Shown piece after piece: positions 44,395-54,552 of a DNA stretch of 64,000 bases. Within the stretch, counting starts at the first letter, position 1. The number at the start of each line of letters is the position of its first letter. Source of the stretch: Chrysopilus asiliformis (taxonomy: Eukaryota > Arthropoda > Insecta > Diptera > Rhagionidae); contig OZ035961.1 of the NCBI GenBank assembly GCA_964034945.1, positions 62,306,244 through 62,370,243 of the forward strand. The letters run 5' to 3'. The position numbers were made by a program, and so were the translations under genes. A model generated the notes under the pieces. That model was not told where the DNA came from. It saw only the letters and a program-made list of their open reading frames with translations, and did not search any database.

Positions 44395-44902
44395 ATATGG
44401 CAATGAGAGAGTTGACGAGCTGGCAAAACTAGGGACCGAAATGGCTATGGAGAGCGTGGATCGCTCGGTCGAAATGCCGATCGAATGCGCAAAAAGTATA
44501 ATTGATAGGAAGGGGGTGAACAACATAAATATCCGTTGGCAAACAAGGAGCGATTGTATAATCACAAGGTCGCTCTGGCCTAGATTTAATAGGAACAGAA
44601 CCGACACCCTTCTGAGACTCAGCAGGACCTCCGTAAGGCTACTCACAGGCTTAATCACGGAGCACTGCCCCCTTGGCGCTATGGCCAGAAGGTGGGGCGC
44701 GGCCGCAAATGATTTTTGCCGCAGTTGTGGTGACGAGGAGGAGCCGGAGACCGTGACACACTTACTCTGTGAGTGTCCAACCCTACAAGCACGCCGATAT
44801 GGGACGCTTGGGGCCAGATTTTATAGTGGCCTGACGGACCTTGGCAACCACCCACTCGAGGATATGCTGAGCTTCGTCAACAAGTCGGGCTGGTTCAAAT
44901 AG
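44395..44902 (+). pseudogene. LOA ORF2 part 3: RNase H end and C-terminus
   Basis: Continues with GNERVDELAKLGTEMAME (last RNase H Asp in the DELA motif). A C-terminal region follows with RLLTGLITEHCPLGAMARRW and a Cys/His cluster FCRSCGDEEEPETVTHLLCE. This CxxC..H...C motif is usual at the end of LOA/I/R1-type ORF2. Stop at 44900-44902; the 3' UTR runs to ~45027. Confidence 0.85.
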
Positions 44903-45307
44903 GATCAGGTAGTTTGATGAAAGGTCTTATGAGTACCGAAGACATCACAATGGGCCTGTAGGCCTCCGAGTGTAGCGCTGTGCTCACGCCTGGGCGCGCG
45001 CGGTCTTCTCAACCTAACCTAACCTATACACAGGTTTAGGGAATTGCATATTAATGTATGTGACAGCTCTGAATATTAACATGAATAATCGGTATAGGGA
45101 TTGAATAATATTCCGTCGGGGACCTGCAAAAGCATTTTTTTCCAGAATTTTAATTTCCCAGAATTACTAGCTTCGTCCCTTTTTTTCGTCATAGCTTTTT
45201 GACGTTTCAGTGGCCCATTTGAGATAGCAAATGGCTTGATCTAGTAGTAGGATATCTGTGGATATTGCATTTCAATTTTTGTAAATTCAAATTAGATTAA
45301 TTCAAAC

Positions 45308-45528
45308 TAGGGGCTGCGCCCCGAACCGCTTCGCGGTTCATCCCCCTTCCGCAGGTCGGCCTTCGGCCTCCCTGCCCTCGTCGGCCTACGGCCTCCACAA
45401 CTACTCGGCCTTCGGCCTCGCCCCTCGCGCTTGAATTGTTGGAATTTGATGTATGCAGATGTTATGTAAAATTATTTAAATATATTTCAGCTCTCGCCTT
45501 CCTATTTACTCGGCCTTCGGCCTCGAGT
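45308..45528. repeat. GC-rich cluster of GGCCTTCGGCC-type hairpins
   Basis: Within ~125 bp occur GGGGCTGCGCCCC, AACCGCTTCGCGGTT, GTCGGCCTTCGGCCTC, GTCGGCCTACGGCCTC and CTCGGCCTTCGGCCTCG. An isolated CTCGGCCTTCGGCCTCGAG lies at ~45508-45526. These are perfect short stem-loops in an AT-rich surround. No family assigned. Confidence 0.8.
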
Positions 45529-45539
45529 CAAATGCATAT

Positions 45540-46480
45540 AGTTAACCCAAAATAGGGAAATTTTTTTAGAGACATTTTTCTTTTTGACCCAACGGTGTAT
45601 TACAAAATCGTACTGTTTACTTACAATATATTCAATAACGGTAAAAGGTGGTTATCCACACGGGGAAAGACAATATTGTGGGAAATGTCATTCTTTTTAA
45701 TTCATGTCATACATTGAAGCACCAAATCCCTTTAGAATTGCAGAAGATAGCAGGTGAGGGCTATACATAACGATGGTATCTATACTGTTTTTCGCAGTAT
45801 TATATTGTTTTTCAGACTCCAATACTGCATTACTGCTTTTTTCCCCAAAATACTGTATTTAAATACTCAGAAAACTTTAATTCTTTAACGTTTCGGAATT
45901 CAAATTTATTAATAGCAATGCAAAACGTGAGTGGCAACACAAAACAGTGGCAACACATGGCAAGTGTAAATACATTCAAACGACGAACAGCGAAGTATTG
46001 ATGGCAACATGTCATATAGATTCGCTTCTTCCTTTCCCCATCGATTACTGTCTTGTCATTATTCATCCTTCTTCAGAACGCGTTACTTTGATTTTGCTTT
46101 CCATTGTTATTTTAAAAGAATAAAAATGTCGAAATTAAGAGCAAAGACACAAATTTTCATTGAATAAAATTTATACTGCGAAAAATACTGTTTTTTCAAA
46201 TCGATTTACTACTTTTTTAAATTTTTAGGTGAAATATACTGTTTTTTGTCCGAAAAAAGATACCATCGTTAGCTATACATAAAAAGGAGGGGTAGATATT
46301 AGTGAGCAAAAATTTTCCCTTCGGGCTGACCTCTCTCATGGTGAAAACCGGATCCGAAACCCTTAAGCGCATAAAGAGGTTTCAAGAGAGGGAAAGGGGT
46401 TGCTATTAAACTGGATCCGACACCCTTGAGTAAGAGATATCAGAAGAAACAGGGATTGACATCAAAAAGAATCATATCCT
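45540..46480. other. No recognised gene
   Basis: AT-rich sequence. A stretch with ATACTGTTTTTC repeats near 45780-45860 and 46180-46270 looks like the inverted ends of a small element (TACCATCGTT..TACTG on both sides, with AACGATGGTATC at 45769-45780 and GATACCATCGTTAG at 46259-46272). The ORF inside has no recognised domain. Confidence 0.4.
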
Positions 46481-46499
46481 TTATTCTGTCAATAACTGT

Positions 46500-46620
46500 A
46501 CCTGTGTGCAAAGTTTGATCAAAATCGGCCGCGCCGTTTTTGCGTGATGCCGGAACAAACATTCAGTCAAACAGACAGAAATACCGACCGACATACAGAC
46601 GGACGGACAAACATAAATTT
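46500..46620 (-). mobile_element. HINE fragment with (ACAG/ACGG)n core
   Basis: TTTGATCAAAATCGGCCGCGCC is followed by GGAACAAACATTCAGTCAAACAGACAG and an (ACGG)n run. This is the usual 5' region of a HINE. It abuts family A copy 3. Confidence 0.5.
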
Positions 46621-46623
46621 TAA

Positions 46624-47146
46624 GCATAACAAAACCTATAATTGCCAGTCTGGCAATTATTAGAAACTCGTATAGTGATATTCCTAGCAAAATTCGAACA
46701 GTTGTATCAAAATTCCAGTTTGAAGTCAAACTTTCCAATAAGATTTTTTAAAATTTGTTCCAATAGGATTTTGATGTATGGGAGTTTTATGCAGAACCAT
46801 ATCCTAAATAACTTTTGTTCTTTCACTTTTTTGGTGAGTTGCACCGTTTTTGAGATATTCGCAAAAAACGTTATCGTTCGTATGGGGGGTACCCCCTAAT
46901 GGTTCATTTTTGTTCATTAACGAACTTAGCCTCGCATTTTGCGAAAAACGGATCTGCACAACATTTCAAGTCTCTAGCTCAATCCGTGCGCCCGCAATCC
47001 GCGCCACAGACGGACATGCAAAAATCAATTTTGTTTATCATTCTAAACACACTGGTGTAATACATTTTTATGTGTGATGACGGGGTCTTGGCGTTACAAA
47101 CGGTAAGGCAAAGTTAATATACCCTTTGGTTTCACCATACGGGTAT
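46624..47146 (-). mobile_element. HINE/DINE-1-like element, family A, copy 3
   Basis: Reverse-orientation copy with the stem-loop ATTGCCAGTCTGGCAAT near 46636-46652 and an ACCATACGGGTAT end at 47146. The tetranucleotide core is nearly absent (CCACAGACGGACATGC only), so core length varies between copies from 1-2 to ~8 repeats. Confidence 0.75.
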
Positions 47147-48261
47147 AAAAAGGTTATTTTTGGCATCAGTATTATACGACCAAATACATCAATGTATGCC
47201 AATATTTTTGAGAAAATCCAAAATTAAAAAAATTGTCCCCCTTACAGTTTTTATTATATAGATGGGAAAAAAGTAAAGTGGACACATCTACAGATAGAGA
47301 GCTTTCCTTTAAAAAAGAATAATCAAAATCGATTCTAAGCTGGAGCTGTGTCGAAAGAAATACATACAAAATCGCTTTGCCTTTTAAATATATAGAAGAG
47401 TCTTCGATCTTAACAACACGGATCGCAGCTGGGCGTTTAATGAAGGGGTAAAATACCCATGCCCGAAGCCAGGGTTGCTGGTGCCAAGGTTTTGTTTTTT
47501 TAATTTAATTTTTTTTTTCATTTAGTTAAAACAAATTTTTTTCTTTGTGATTTTTGTGTTTTTTTTTGTATGTGAAAACTGTTTAAAACAAAAATAGAGA
47601 CACTAATTATAAACCGAAAACGATTTTGATCAGATTTTCACCATTGTCCGTGATGATAATATTTTATGACTGAAGTTAGCTTGCCCATGAGGAGGCTGGA
47701 AAAACTAATTGGGTATTAGAGTTTTAAAATTCAAAACCGAAAGTCTTGAAGCGAACACGTTTATTTTCTAAAAGTTATTTCTGGAAGTTTTTTGTAGAAA
47801 AAAAACTTTAGCCCGACAACGATGGGTCTGTATCTAGTAAAATATTATTAAAAATTGGTGGAAAAGTAAAATGGACACATCTAAAGATAATTTTCTAAAA
47901 GTTATTTCTTGCATTAATTATCCTTACAGGACCTTCCGTTTTGAATTTTGAAAATCTAACACCGGATTCGTGATCAGTGACCTCAAAAACCCCCGAGTGA
48001 TACTTTTCAGCCTCCTATTGAGCAGGATTCATGGCGAAAATCACGGTTTAAAAATACCCAAACCCCCTTTACCCCCCGTTCACCCCCATAGTGCTAAAAT
48101 TTCGAACAATCTCGATGGTTGGGACATATTCTGAAAGTTTCAAGTCTCTATCTTCAGGGGTTTGGGCTGGACGTCAGGTTAAACGATTTTATATATAGAG
48201 CAGATGGTTTTCACTTTTTCCAATAAAGACTCAATTTCAACAAAAAAAAATAAAAATATTT

Positions 48262-48330
48262 TGCCACCGCTCAGAATTGAACCCGTACCTGGCGCGATGT
48301 ACTTTACACTTATTCAGTAGTAAGAATATA
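48262..48330 (-). repeat. tRNA-like (SINE-like) unit 1
   Basis: On the minus strand TAAAGTACATCGCGCCAGGT is followed by a Pol III B-box-like GGGTTCAATTC and GAGCGGTGGCAAAAT before an A-rich tract. Resembles the 3' half of a tRNA-derived promoter. The A box is poor. Confidence 0.4.
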
Positions 48331-48944
48331 AATTTTAAAGATAAATTAAGTAATAAAAAAACAGGCAGTCATTGGGGACTGCCAACAGAAGTGAAAACAA
48401 TAATATATGTAAGGTAATTTTGTCGTGTACCTATATATTTTTCAACCTGAAATTTCGAAAATATATGCTAATAAACAGTAAATTTTAAATAAAAGTCAAT
48501 TATGTATACTAAGGTTTGAATTCCTGAGCAGCACATGATATTCTTATACAAAAAATGGCTAGATATTTAATTTTTTGTTGTATAACAAAGTCACTTAATG
48601 TTCAGAGATTTTCTGTCTCATTTTATTTTGCCGTATGAAATTTTCCAAAAAAAATCGATTTTTTGTTGTATAACAAAGTCACGTGCTGTTCAGAAATTTC
48701 CTCGCTAATTTTATTTTGCTCTGTACTGTCTACCAAAAAAAATCAATTTTTTCTGTATAAAAAAATCAAATGAAAGCGAATCACAGCATTCTTAAGCTGT
48801 TAAATAAGCATGTCGGTGACGCGAACTCATGAGATTTTACCCATCCAAAAATCACCCATCCAAAAATCACCCAACGCGCCTAAAGAAGTATAATATAAAT
48901 AAAATAAGTAATTTAAGGTCAAAAAAAAAAATTTAAAAAAAAAC

Positions 48945-49012
48945 ATTTTGTCACCACTCGGAATCGAACCCGTACATCTGGCGCATTGTAGTCTAACACT
49001 TATTCAGGAGTA
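48945..49012 (-). repeat. tRNA-like (SINE-like) unit 2
   Basis: The minus strand reads AAGTGTTAGACTACAATGCG, then CCAGATGTAC and a perfect B box GGTTCGATTCC. GAGTGGTGACAAAATG and a poly-A-like tract follow. It is the best conserved of the three units. Confidence 0.5.
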
Positions 49013-49102
49013 AAAATGTAAACTTAAAGATAAATTAAGTAATAATATATTAATAAAAGTAAAAAAATCAAAAAAAAAATTTGAAAAGAAAAAAAAAAGA
49101 AT

Positions 49103-49172
49103 TTGTCATCGATAAGAATTGAACCCGGGCCTGGCGCATGGTAGTCCAACTTCTAACTCACGAAATGTCGTT
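49103..49172 (-). repeat. tRNA-like (SINE-like) unit 3
   Basis: The minus strand has GTGAGTTAGAAGTTGGACTA, then CCATGCGCCAGGCCC and the B-box-like GGGTTCAATTC. TTATCGATGACAAATTC and a poly-A-like tract follow. TGAGTTAGAAGTTGG could be a degenerate A box. Confidence 0.45.
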
Positions 49173-49515
49173 TTAACATTGAAGACTTAGTTAGCGGCAT
49201 ATTTATAATTTTGAAAGGCAAATTACTAATAAAGTATTATTAAAAATGGGGAAAAAAGTAAAACGGACATATCTACAGCTATAGAGCTTTCATTTAAAAA
49301 AAAAATCATCAAAATCGGTTCAATAGGAACTCCAGGAGCTCTGTCGAAAGAAATCCATACAAAATCGCTTTGCCTTTTAAATATATAGATGATATAGATT
49401 TTTTATTATAAATCTTTTTAAAATAACACAGATTTCGAAAACTTTTGCTGGCATCAGCGTTACATTAAAAATTGGTCAATCACCGAAAATTTAACAAAAA
49501 TATTGCACTCTTTTT

Positions 49516-50219
49516 AAAAGCTTTTATTTAGCTTGCCTTCGTGTCTGTTTGTCTGTCAGATCAAATCTTGCAACCCAATTTTGACCCACTTCCACTTGTC
49601 CGATTGACTTGAAATTTTGCACACTTATATAAGTCCGATGACAATACAATATTTTCACTACTTCGTCCTTGTAAGGATAACGGAAGGTCCTGTAAGGATA
49701 CCGTGATTATCCTTTTCTCCAAATTTTCCGGAAAAAAATCTATTCTGGGGGTTTTTGGGGTTGCTGAATCCGAATCTGTCATTAAAAAGTCAGTTAGGAT
49801 AACGAAAGGTCCTGTAAGGATAACGTGATTATCCCTTTCTCCAAATTTTCCGGAAAAAAATCTATTCTGGGGGTTTTTGGGGTCGCTGAATACGATTCTC
49901 AAGTTAAAAAGCCTGTAAGGACATCTCAAATGTAAGGATATATATTCGAAGACTAAAAAGAACAAAATAAAAAAAAATTAAAAAAAAAGCTTTTATTGAA
50001 AAAGAATGCACTAAAAAGAAAAAAAAATTCTGGACGCTGTGTATCACAAATATAAAAGCTTTTAAAAAGCGAGATAAAGCATAAAACAATAAAATAAAAA
50101 TTTATCTCGCTTTTTAAAAGCTTTTATATTTGTGATACACAGCGTCCAGAAAATTATTTTTTTCTTTTTAGTGCATTCTTTTTTAATAAAAGCATTTCTT
50201 TTAATTTTTTTTTTTTTAT
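49516..50219 (+). mobile_element. Palindrome-ended HINE-like element, family B, copy 3
   Basis: Shortest copy, with the same start and end as copies 1 and 2 but only two minisatellite units (49671-49900). The terminal palindrome is 49960-50219. Flanked by T-runs without a duplication. Confidence 0.85.
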
Positions 50220-50936
50220 TTTTTTTCACATTGGTTAGAGAAGATGGATAGATTAGTTATATACTTGACAATGAAGAATATGATCTATCGGTCTCTTTTT
50301 TTAATTTTCATCCATGCAGGGAAACTTTTGACTTTTTTATGTGTTTGTGTACATAAAAACTACTTCGGTTTTATTTGCAGGGAACGTTGTACGAGTCTAT
50401 TATGGAATACGATGAAGTATTTTTGGTTCAATCCACTTAATTTGATTAAAAACGAAGATATGCTTTTCTCTTCTCCCAGTGAAAAAATAATAAGGCCTTA
50501 TGCATAAGCTGGTCGTAAGCAGGTAAATGGAGATATACAACATTAACATGCGGGAAAAAGATAGGAGATTTTAGCAAATACACGGGAGGTGGAGATTCAA
50601 ACCATCACAAAGATTTGATCCAAGATCCAAACCTCCAAGACGGGAACTTTTAGTTTGACGTTTCATTTTTAGCTCAAATTCACCTGCATTAGATCGTGAA
50701 ACGAAATTTTGAAGGTAAGTTGTTCTTTTATTAACAAAAATAATAAGTTAATAGTGCTAAAAACTGTGATAATGTGTTCTCAGAATACATGCCAAATGTG
50801 TCGAAATAAATTTTTGTTCGTGTTCGCTAAAATAATTCAGAAAAAAAGATTTTCTTGATGAGCCGTAATTCTCGTGCGTGTTGTTTTATGTTTATTTTTA
50901 CGGCTTAGATATTTAGTTTTTGAAAAAACGCAGTTA

Positions 50937-51076
50937 ATGTTAGAAAACACTAACCACAACGCCACAAAACACAAGTTTCGATTGTGATTACGAAGCCCCA
51001 TGAATGGGCGTGGGGCCTATTCATGGGGCTTCGTAATCACGATCGAAAATTGTGTGTTGTTGTTAGTGTTTTCTAC
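50937..51076. repeat. Small foldback with ~60-bp arms
   Basis: The arm AGAAAACACTAAC..TTTCGATTGTGATTACGAAG.. is followed by a 13-bp loop (GGGCGTGGGGCCT). The inverted arm differs by a few bases; the inner 30 bp match at all but one position. It could be a MITE or a hairpin-RNA source. Confidence 0.75.
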
Positions 51077-51105
51077 CGGCTACGCCGCGACTTTCGCCCG
51101 GAGGT

Positions 51106-51302
51106 ATCTTGTCCGGGAAAAATGATCTTTTATCCGGACAAAAGTTTCAATATAAATAGGACATATGTCCGGAAAATAAATGGACATTTGTCCGGAAATT
51201 TCCAGTTAAAAGTCCATTTTATTTTGAGACTTTTGTCCGGAATTTATTTAGTTTTGCCCACACGTATTTTATCTAGAAAAAGGTCCACTTTTTGTCCGGA
51301 AT
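51106..51302. repeat. Cluster of six TTGTCCGGA motifs
   Basis: TGTCCGG or its complement occurs near 51107, 51132, 51165, 51188, 51233 and 51292 in either orientation. It lies directly upstream of the DUF4806-type gene. A protein-binding array or transposase-binding subterminal repeats would both fit. Confidence 0.6.
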
Positions 51303-51527
51303 ATTTCATAAAATAATTAAAAACAAATATTTTTTTTTTCATTTCTGCCTTTTACCATAAAGCGATATCTTTTACCGTTTTCGAGACATCTCAAATTTCG
51401 TACGTTTTTTGATTTTTTTTACTGGTAGCTCGTCTTAGGCTTACAACACGTCAGAACTTATATTTTGTCTTTTAATTCAATTATATAATAAAAGGTTTCA
51501 TTATTTTTTTGGTGGAAAATTTTCGGA

Positions 51528-52543
51528 ACTCATCAATTTACCAATAACGCTTGTAGACCAGCTGGATGAAATCGAAAATGGCCTGGAGGAACCAGATTTC
51601 CGATCAACTTTGGTAATTTAAAATATTATTAAGCTACAATTACTTAATTTAAAAACAAATTTTTGTAGCGCAAAACTCTCCGGAAGTTTGTTCCAGTCGT
51701 GGGGCAACATGGAAATTCAGGCTTATCTAGATTCATGTCCGATGACCTCCTAAAATCATTTAATTGGGATGGAAAAATGGGCAAAAAGGCGGTAAAAAGT
51801 TATACTTTAGGACAACATGTTTTCTATGGTAAGGTATTAAAAATGCTTTAATGGGCGATGTTAATAAAGAACTACCAAAAGCTAGAGCTGGAAATTTTCG
51901 GTTAATACTGTGTTTTCACTCTAATAAAAATACGTTCTGCAGTTTATTGGATAGCCGAATTTCAATTTTGGTTATACAAAATTTTTCTTAAGGTGTATTT
52001 TCGAGAAAATTTAAAAAAATCATTTTTTCAAATTCGTAAAAAATATCTTTTCTTTCAAATTTATCGATAACCGTAATAAATATCAAAAGGCCGTTGAAGC
52101 ATAAAATGTTGAACTTTTGATTTTCTTTCATTCTTGTTTTTTTTCCGAAAAATGCACAATTTTCAAAAAAATATCAAAAACTGTATTTCACAAAAAAATT
52201 GTATGAGATATACCTGTTATAATTACCACGATTTCTCCGCAGACAGGCGGGCAGACAGACAGACAGGCAGACGGACAGACAGACGGACAGACAGACAGGC
52301 GGACAGACAGACGGATTAAAATTAATTACATATATAAAGATTTTAAAATTATATTCTTTTTCAGAGGCTTGGGGTTCCTCTTTTAACAACTTCGACAATT
52401 TCGAGCGGTCGCTTAAAAAGCAAATTGCGGATTCGCACAACCGGATAAACCAAAGCAAAAATCGCAAATTAAACGGAAAAGGTAATTGAAGTTATCAATT
52501 TAATTATTTTTTAATTTCATATTTTCCTTCAGGGTCTATTTAA
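51528..52543 (+). CDS. DUF4806-domain protein, spliced, probably transposon-associated
   Basis: Exons about 51528-51612, 51669-51828, 52365-52481 and 52533-52543 join in frame with GT..AG introns, ending K-G-S-I-stop. The joined protein contains LVDQLDEIENGLEEPDFRST, GQHGNSGLSRFMSDDLLKSF, NWDGKMGKKAVKSY and, in the third exon, EAWGSSFNNFDNFERSLKKQ. This fits the DUF4806 domain (short helical domain with '..hhsd.hh..ynw.G..GK.af'), common in insect and cnidarian proteins of unknown function. A poly-A signal AATAAA follows near 52664. Upstream exons and the start codon were not found. Intron 2 contains a GACA-type microsatellite. Confidence 0.6.
52242..52316. repeat. (GACA/GGCA/GACG)n microsatellite in an intron
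   Basis: About 18 tetranucleotide units of GACA, GGCA and GACG type, starting GCAGACAGGCGGGCAGACAG. Resembles HINE cores but without the rest of a HINE. Confidence 0.85.
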
Positions 52544-53039
52544 CGCTGTGAGCATCGAACTAAATGAGACTGAGCATCAAAACATTAAAGCCGTTAATTA
52601 ACCTGATTTTTTTTTAATTGATACATGTTGTGATACTTGAATGTATATTTTTGTTGCGAAAAAATAAACATTATACAAAAATAAATATCTTTATTTTAAA
52701 TTTCCCTCGAAACATTTTACAGCTAGCTCTGTGATACCGAAAACAGCGCCATCTATTAGCAGCTTCCGACCTGCTTACGAATTGCTTACGCGTACTGCTT
52801 ATTTTATGTGAAATGGGCAATGCTTCGGTTATGGGAACATAAGCACTCCGTAAGTTATAGGCGTAAGTTGTACATAAGCACTTAATAAGCACTTATGCAT
52901 TCACTGGGGTTTTGTTTTGCTTACCATTCTATCCCCCTCCACATGTTACAAACTACAATTTTTACTGAGACCGTGACACCTCGTCTTGATTATCAATTTT
53001 TATCCCAAGAAATATTTCACCGCAATGAGATTTTTTTAA

Positions 53040-53254
53040 CCCTAGACCCGTGTACTATAAAACTTCCATATATCGTGTACTTGGGCACTCAGTGCCCAGA
53101 TGTAATTCTAATTGAAAATGTATGGTTGGTTTCTTTAAAAATCATAAAAATGTGGTTTATTGTTTAAACAAGTAAGAAATACAATGGACATTATTAAAAA
53201 TATGTTTAATTTCGGTTCAAAAATCGTTCTGGGCACCCAGTGCCCAGTACACGG
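53040..53254. mobile_element. piggyBac-like MITE (215 bp), TSD TTAA
   Basis: TTAA is present at 53036-53039 and 53255-53258. The left end CCCTAGACCCGTGTAC and the right end GTACACGG are inverted. CCCTAGA after TTAA is the typical piggyBac terminus. Two internal hairpins GGGCACTCAGTGCCC and GGGCACCCAGTGCCC lie ~20-40 bp from the ends. Confidence 0.8.
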
Positions 53255-53336
53255 TTAATGGCATAGCTGGGCAGAGATATTTCATGGAATTTCAATTCTT
53301 CGCATGCCTTTGAAGTTAAAACAACTCGTCACAGTT

Positions 53337-54552
53337 AGTGCAAAATATTAGAAACAAAGAAAAGCAGGCGAAAAGAAAAACCTTAATGTTAAATATTCTC
53401 TTCCAAAGACTTTTCTATCCTATTGTTTGTAAAAATTCGTTATTTTCCCAACTACTTGTCGGGAGAATTTAGATTCCACCATCTTGAATCAGAAAATTCC
53501 ATGAAATTTTGCAATTGCAAGATTTCATGAAATTTATCTCTGGGATTTTTTATCGCCGTCAACTCGAGCTCTGATTGGTCAATCAAAAATATCTGCGATG
53601 AAAAATCCGAATTGGAGTCTTACAATACGATAGAAAAGGCTTTGGAAGATAATCACCTCTATTCTTGAAAACGGCGTTAGGAGCAAAAATCTAACGTGCT
53701 CGATTCGATTCGCTACGCAATTGGTATTCTGGAATACGGCGGGTGCTTCGCGTTTGGTACATAAAGCATCGCATGGCAACGCGCTGTCAAACATCAGCTG
53801 ATTTGATTGTTTGTTGTGAATTTTGAATAAACTTGAAGTGTTTGAAGTGATTTATTTCAGTAGCCATGGATGTTATGTTGATTTATCATTTACTGAGGCA
53901 AGAGGAGTTGAATTCGTTACGCCAGCAAAGAATTTTTTTAAGACACTCTTCAGATTTGATGAGCTTAACCGATGAAGCCTAAGTACATACAAATACTGGG
54001 AATCTCATAGATTTTTATTTGCAATTTTGTAGATTCAAAAAAGATTTCCGGTTCCGGTCGAATATATTGAATTTCCTCCCACAATAAATTCATCTCTATC
54101 GGCGACTTCCTCGTATATCCCTTGGCAATGTCCGGATTGTTTTTCATTTTTGAAATTAAATATGCGAATTGGTCATTGCTTCTAGTGTGTTTTTCTTTGC
54201 ACTCCTATTTTAAGAAATCACTGTTAAAATCTTTCATTTAAACATACAATATATTTACCTTACATTTTTGTAAACACCGAATTCAAACGTAAATGAAACG
54301 CGAGAAATTTGAAGTGAGTGATTTAACCTCAAAAAAGTGCTCCCGGCGTATTCAAGAATAACAATAATCGAATGCTTTGCAATGCGTTATTCCAAATCGA
54401 ACGTTGATAGATACTGCGTATTCAAGAATACCGATTGCTCACGATCGAACACTAATCGAGCAATTGAACGTAACGCCGTATTCAAGAATAGAGGTGAATA
54501 TTTAACATTAAGGTTTTTCTTTTCGCCTGCTTTTCTTTGTTTCTAATGTTTT
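53337..54552. repeat. ~65-bp inverted repeats bracketing Harbinger copy 2
   Basis: The arm at 53337-53398 (ACAGTTAGTGCAAAATATTA..) recurs inverted at 54488-54552. The second arm starts at the right end of the Harbinger element. Either a host repeat was split or the pair are TIRs of an older element. No ORF of its own. Confidence 0.65.
53654..54496. mobile_element. Deleted PIF/Harbinger element, copy 2 (843 bp)
   Basis: Ends CACCTCTATTCTTGAAaACGG, with AAT duplicated at 53651-53653 and 54497-54499. Like copy 1 it keeps the transposase first exon (from ~53866: LIYHLLRQEELNSLRQQRIF..LTDEA) on the plus strand. The splice donor is mutated from GTAAGT to CTAAGT. A Myb/SANT remnant on the minus strand reads MKNNPDIAKGY and LLWEEI. 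More decayed than copy 1. Confidence 0.8.

Larger units (their letters stand above)
28150..45027 (+). mobile_element. LOA-clade non-LTR retrotransposon, multiply interrupted
   Basis: Coding pieces of a single element lie at 28294-28884 (ORF1 end), 28847-30470 (endonuclease and RT start), 42531-43996 (RT, RNase H start) and 44395-44902 (RNase H end and C-terminus). The 3' UTR ends in repeated AACCT near 45027. Endonuclease, RT and a C-terminal RNase H, with the LOA-style start VVQINLHHCQAATEDL, indicate the LOA clade. Excluding inserts it is ~4.4 kb and 5'-truncated. Two insertions (30471-42522 and 43997-44394) split ORF2. Confidence 0.88.
47235..49400. mobile_element. Patchwork of HINE fragments (family D)
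   Basis: Two blocks (47250-47395 and 49205-49395) share AAAATCGCTTTGCCTTTTAAATATATAGA and a GGACA(C/T)ATCTA..AGAGCTTTC segment. 47810-47905 holds AGCCCGACAACGATGGGTCTG (a HINE 3' end) and a third partial copy. 47930-48000 holds a reverse minisatellite unit of family C. No genes. Confidence 0.5.
50475..52908 (+). mobile_element. Candidate DNA element carrying a DUF4806-type gene
   Basis: CCCAGTGAA at 50475-50483 is inverted as TTCACTGGG at 52900-52908. Just inside, CTTATGCATAAGC and GTCGTAAGCAGGT on the left are mirrored by ACTTATGCAT and GACCTGCTTACG on the right. Enclosed are a small foldback (50937-51076) and a spliced gene (51528-52543) on the plus strand. No transposase was recognised and no clear target-site duplication is visible, so the boundaries are tentative. 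Confidence 0.45.

Noticed and set aside
48955..49012. A functional tRNA gene
   Set aside because: Only the B-box half is convincing; the acceptor and D-arm pairing cannot be formed, so it is called tRNA-like only.
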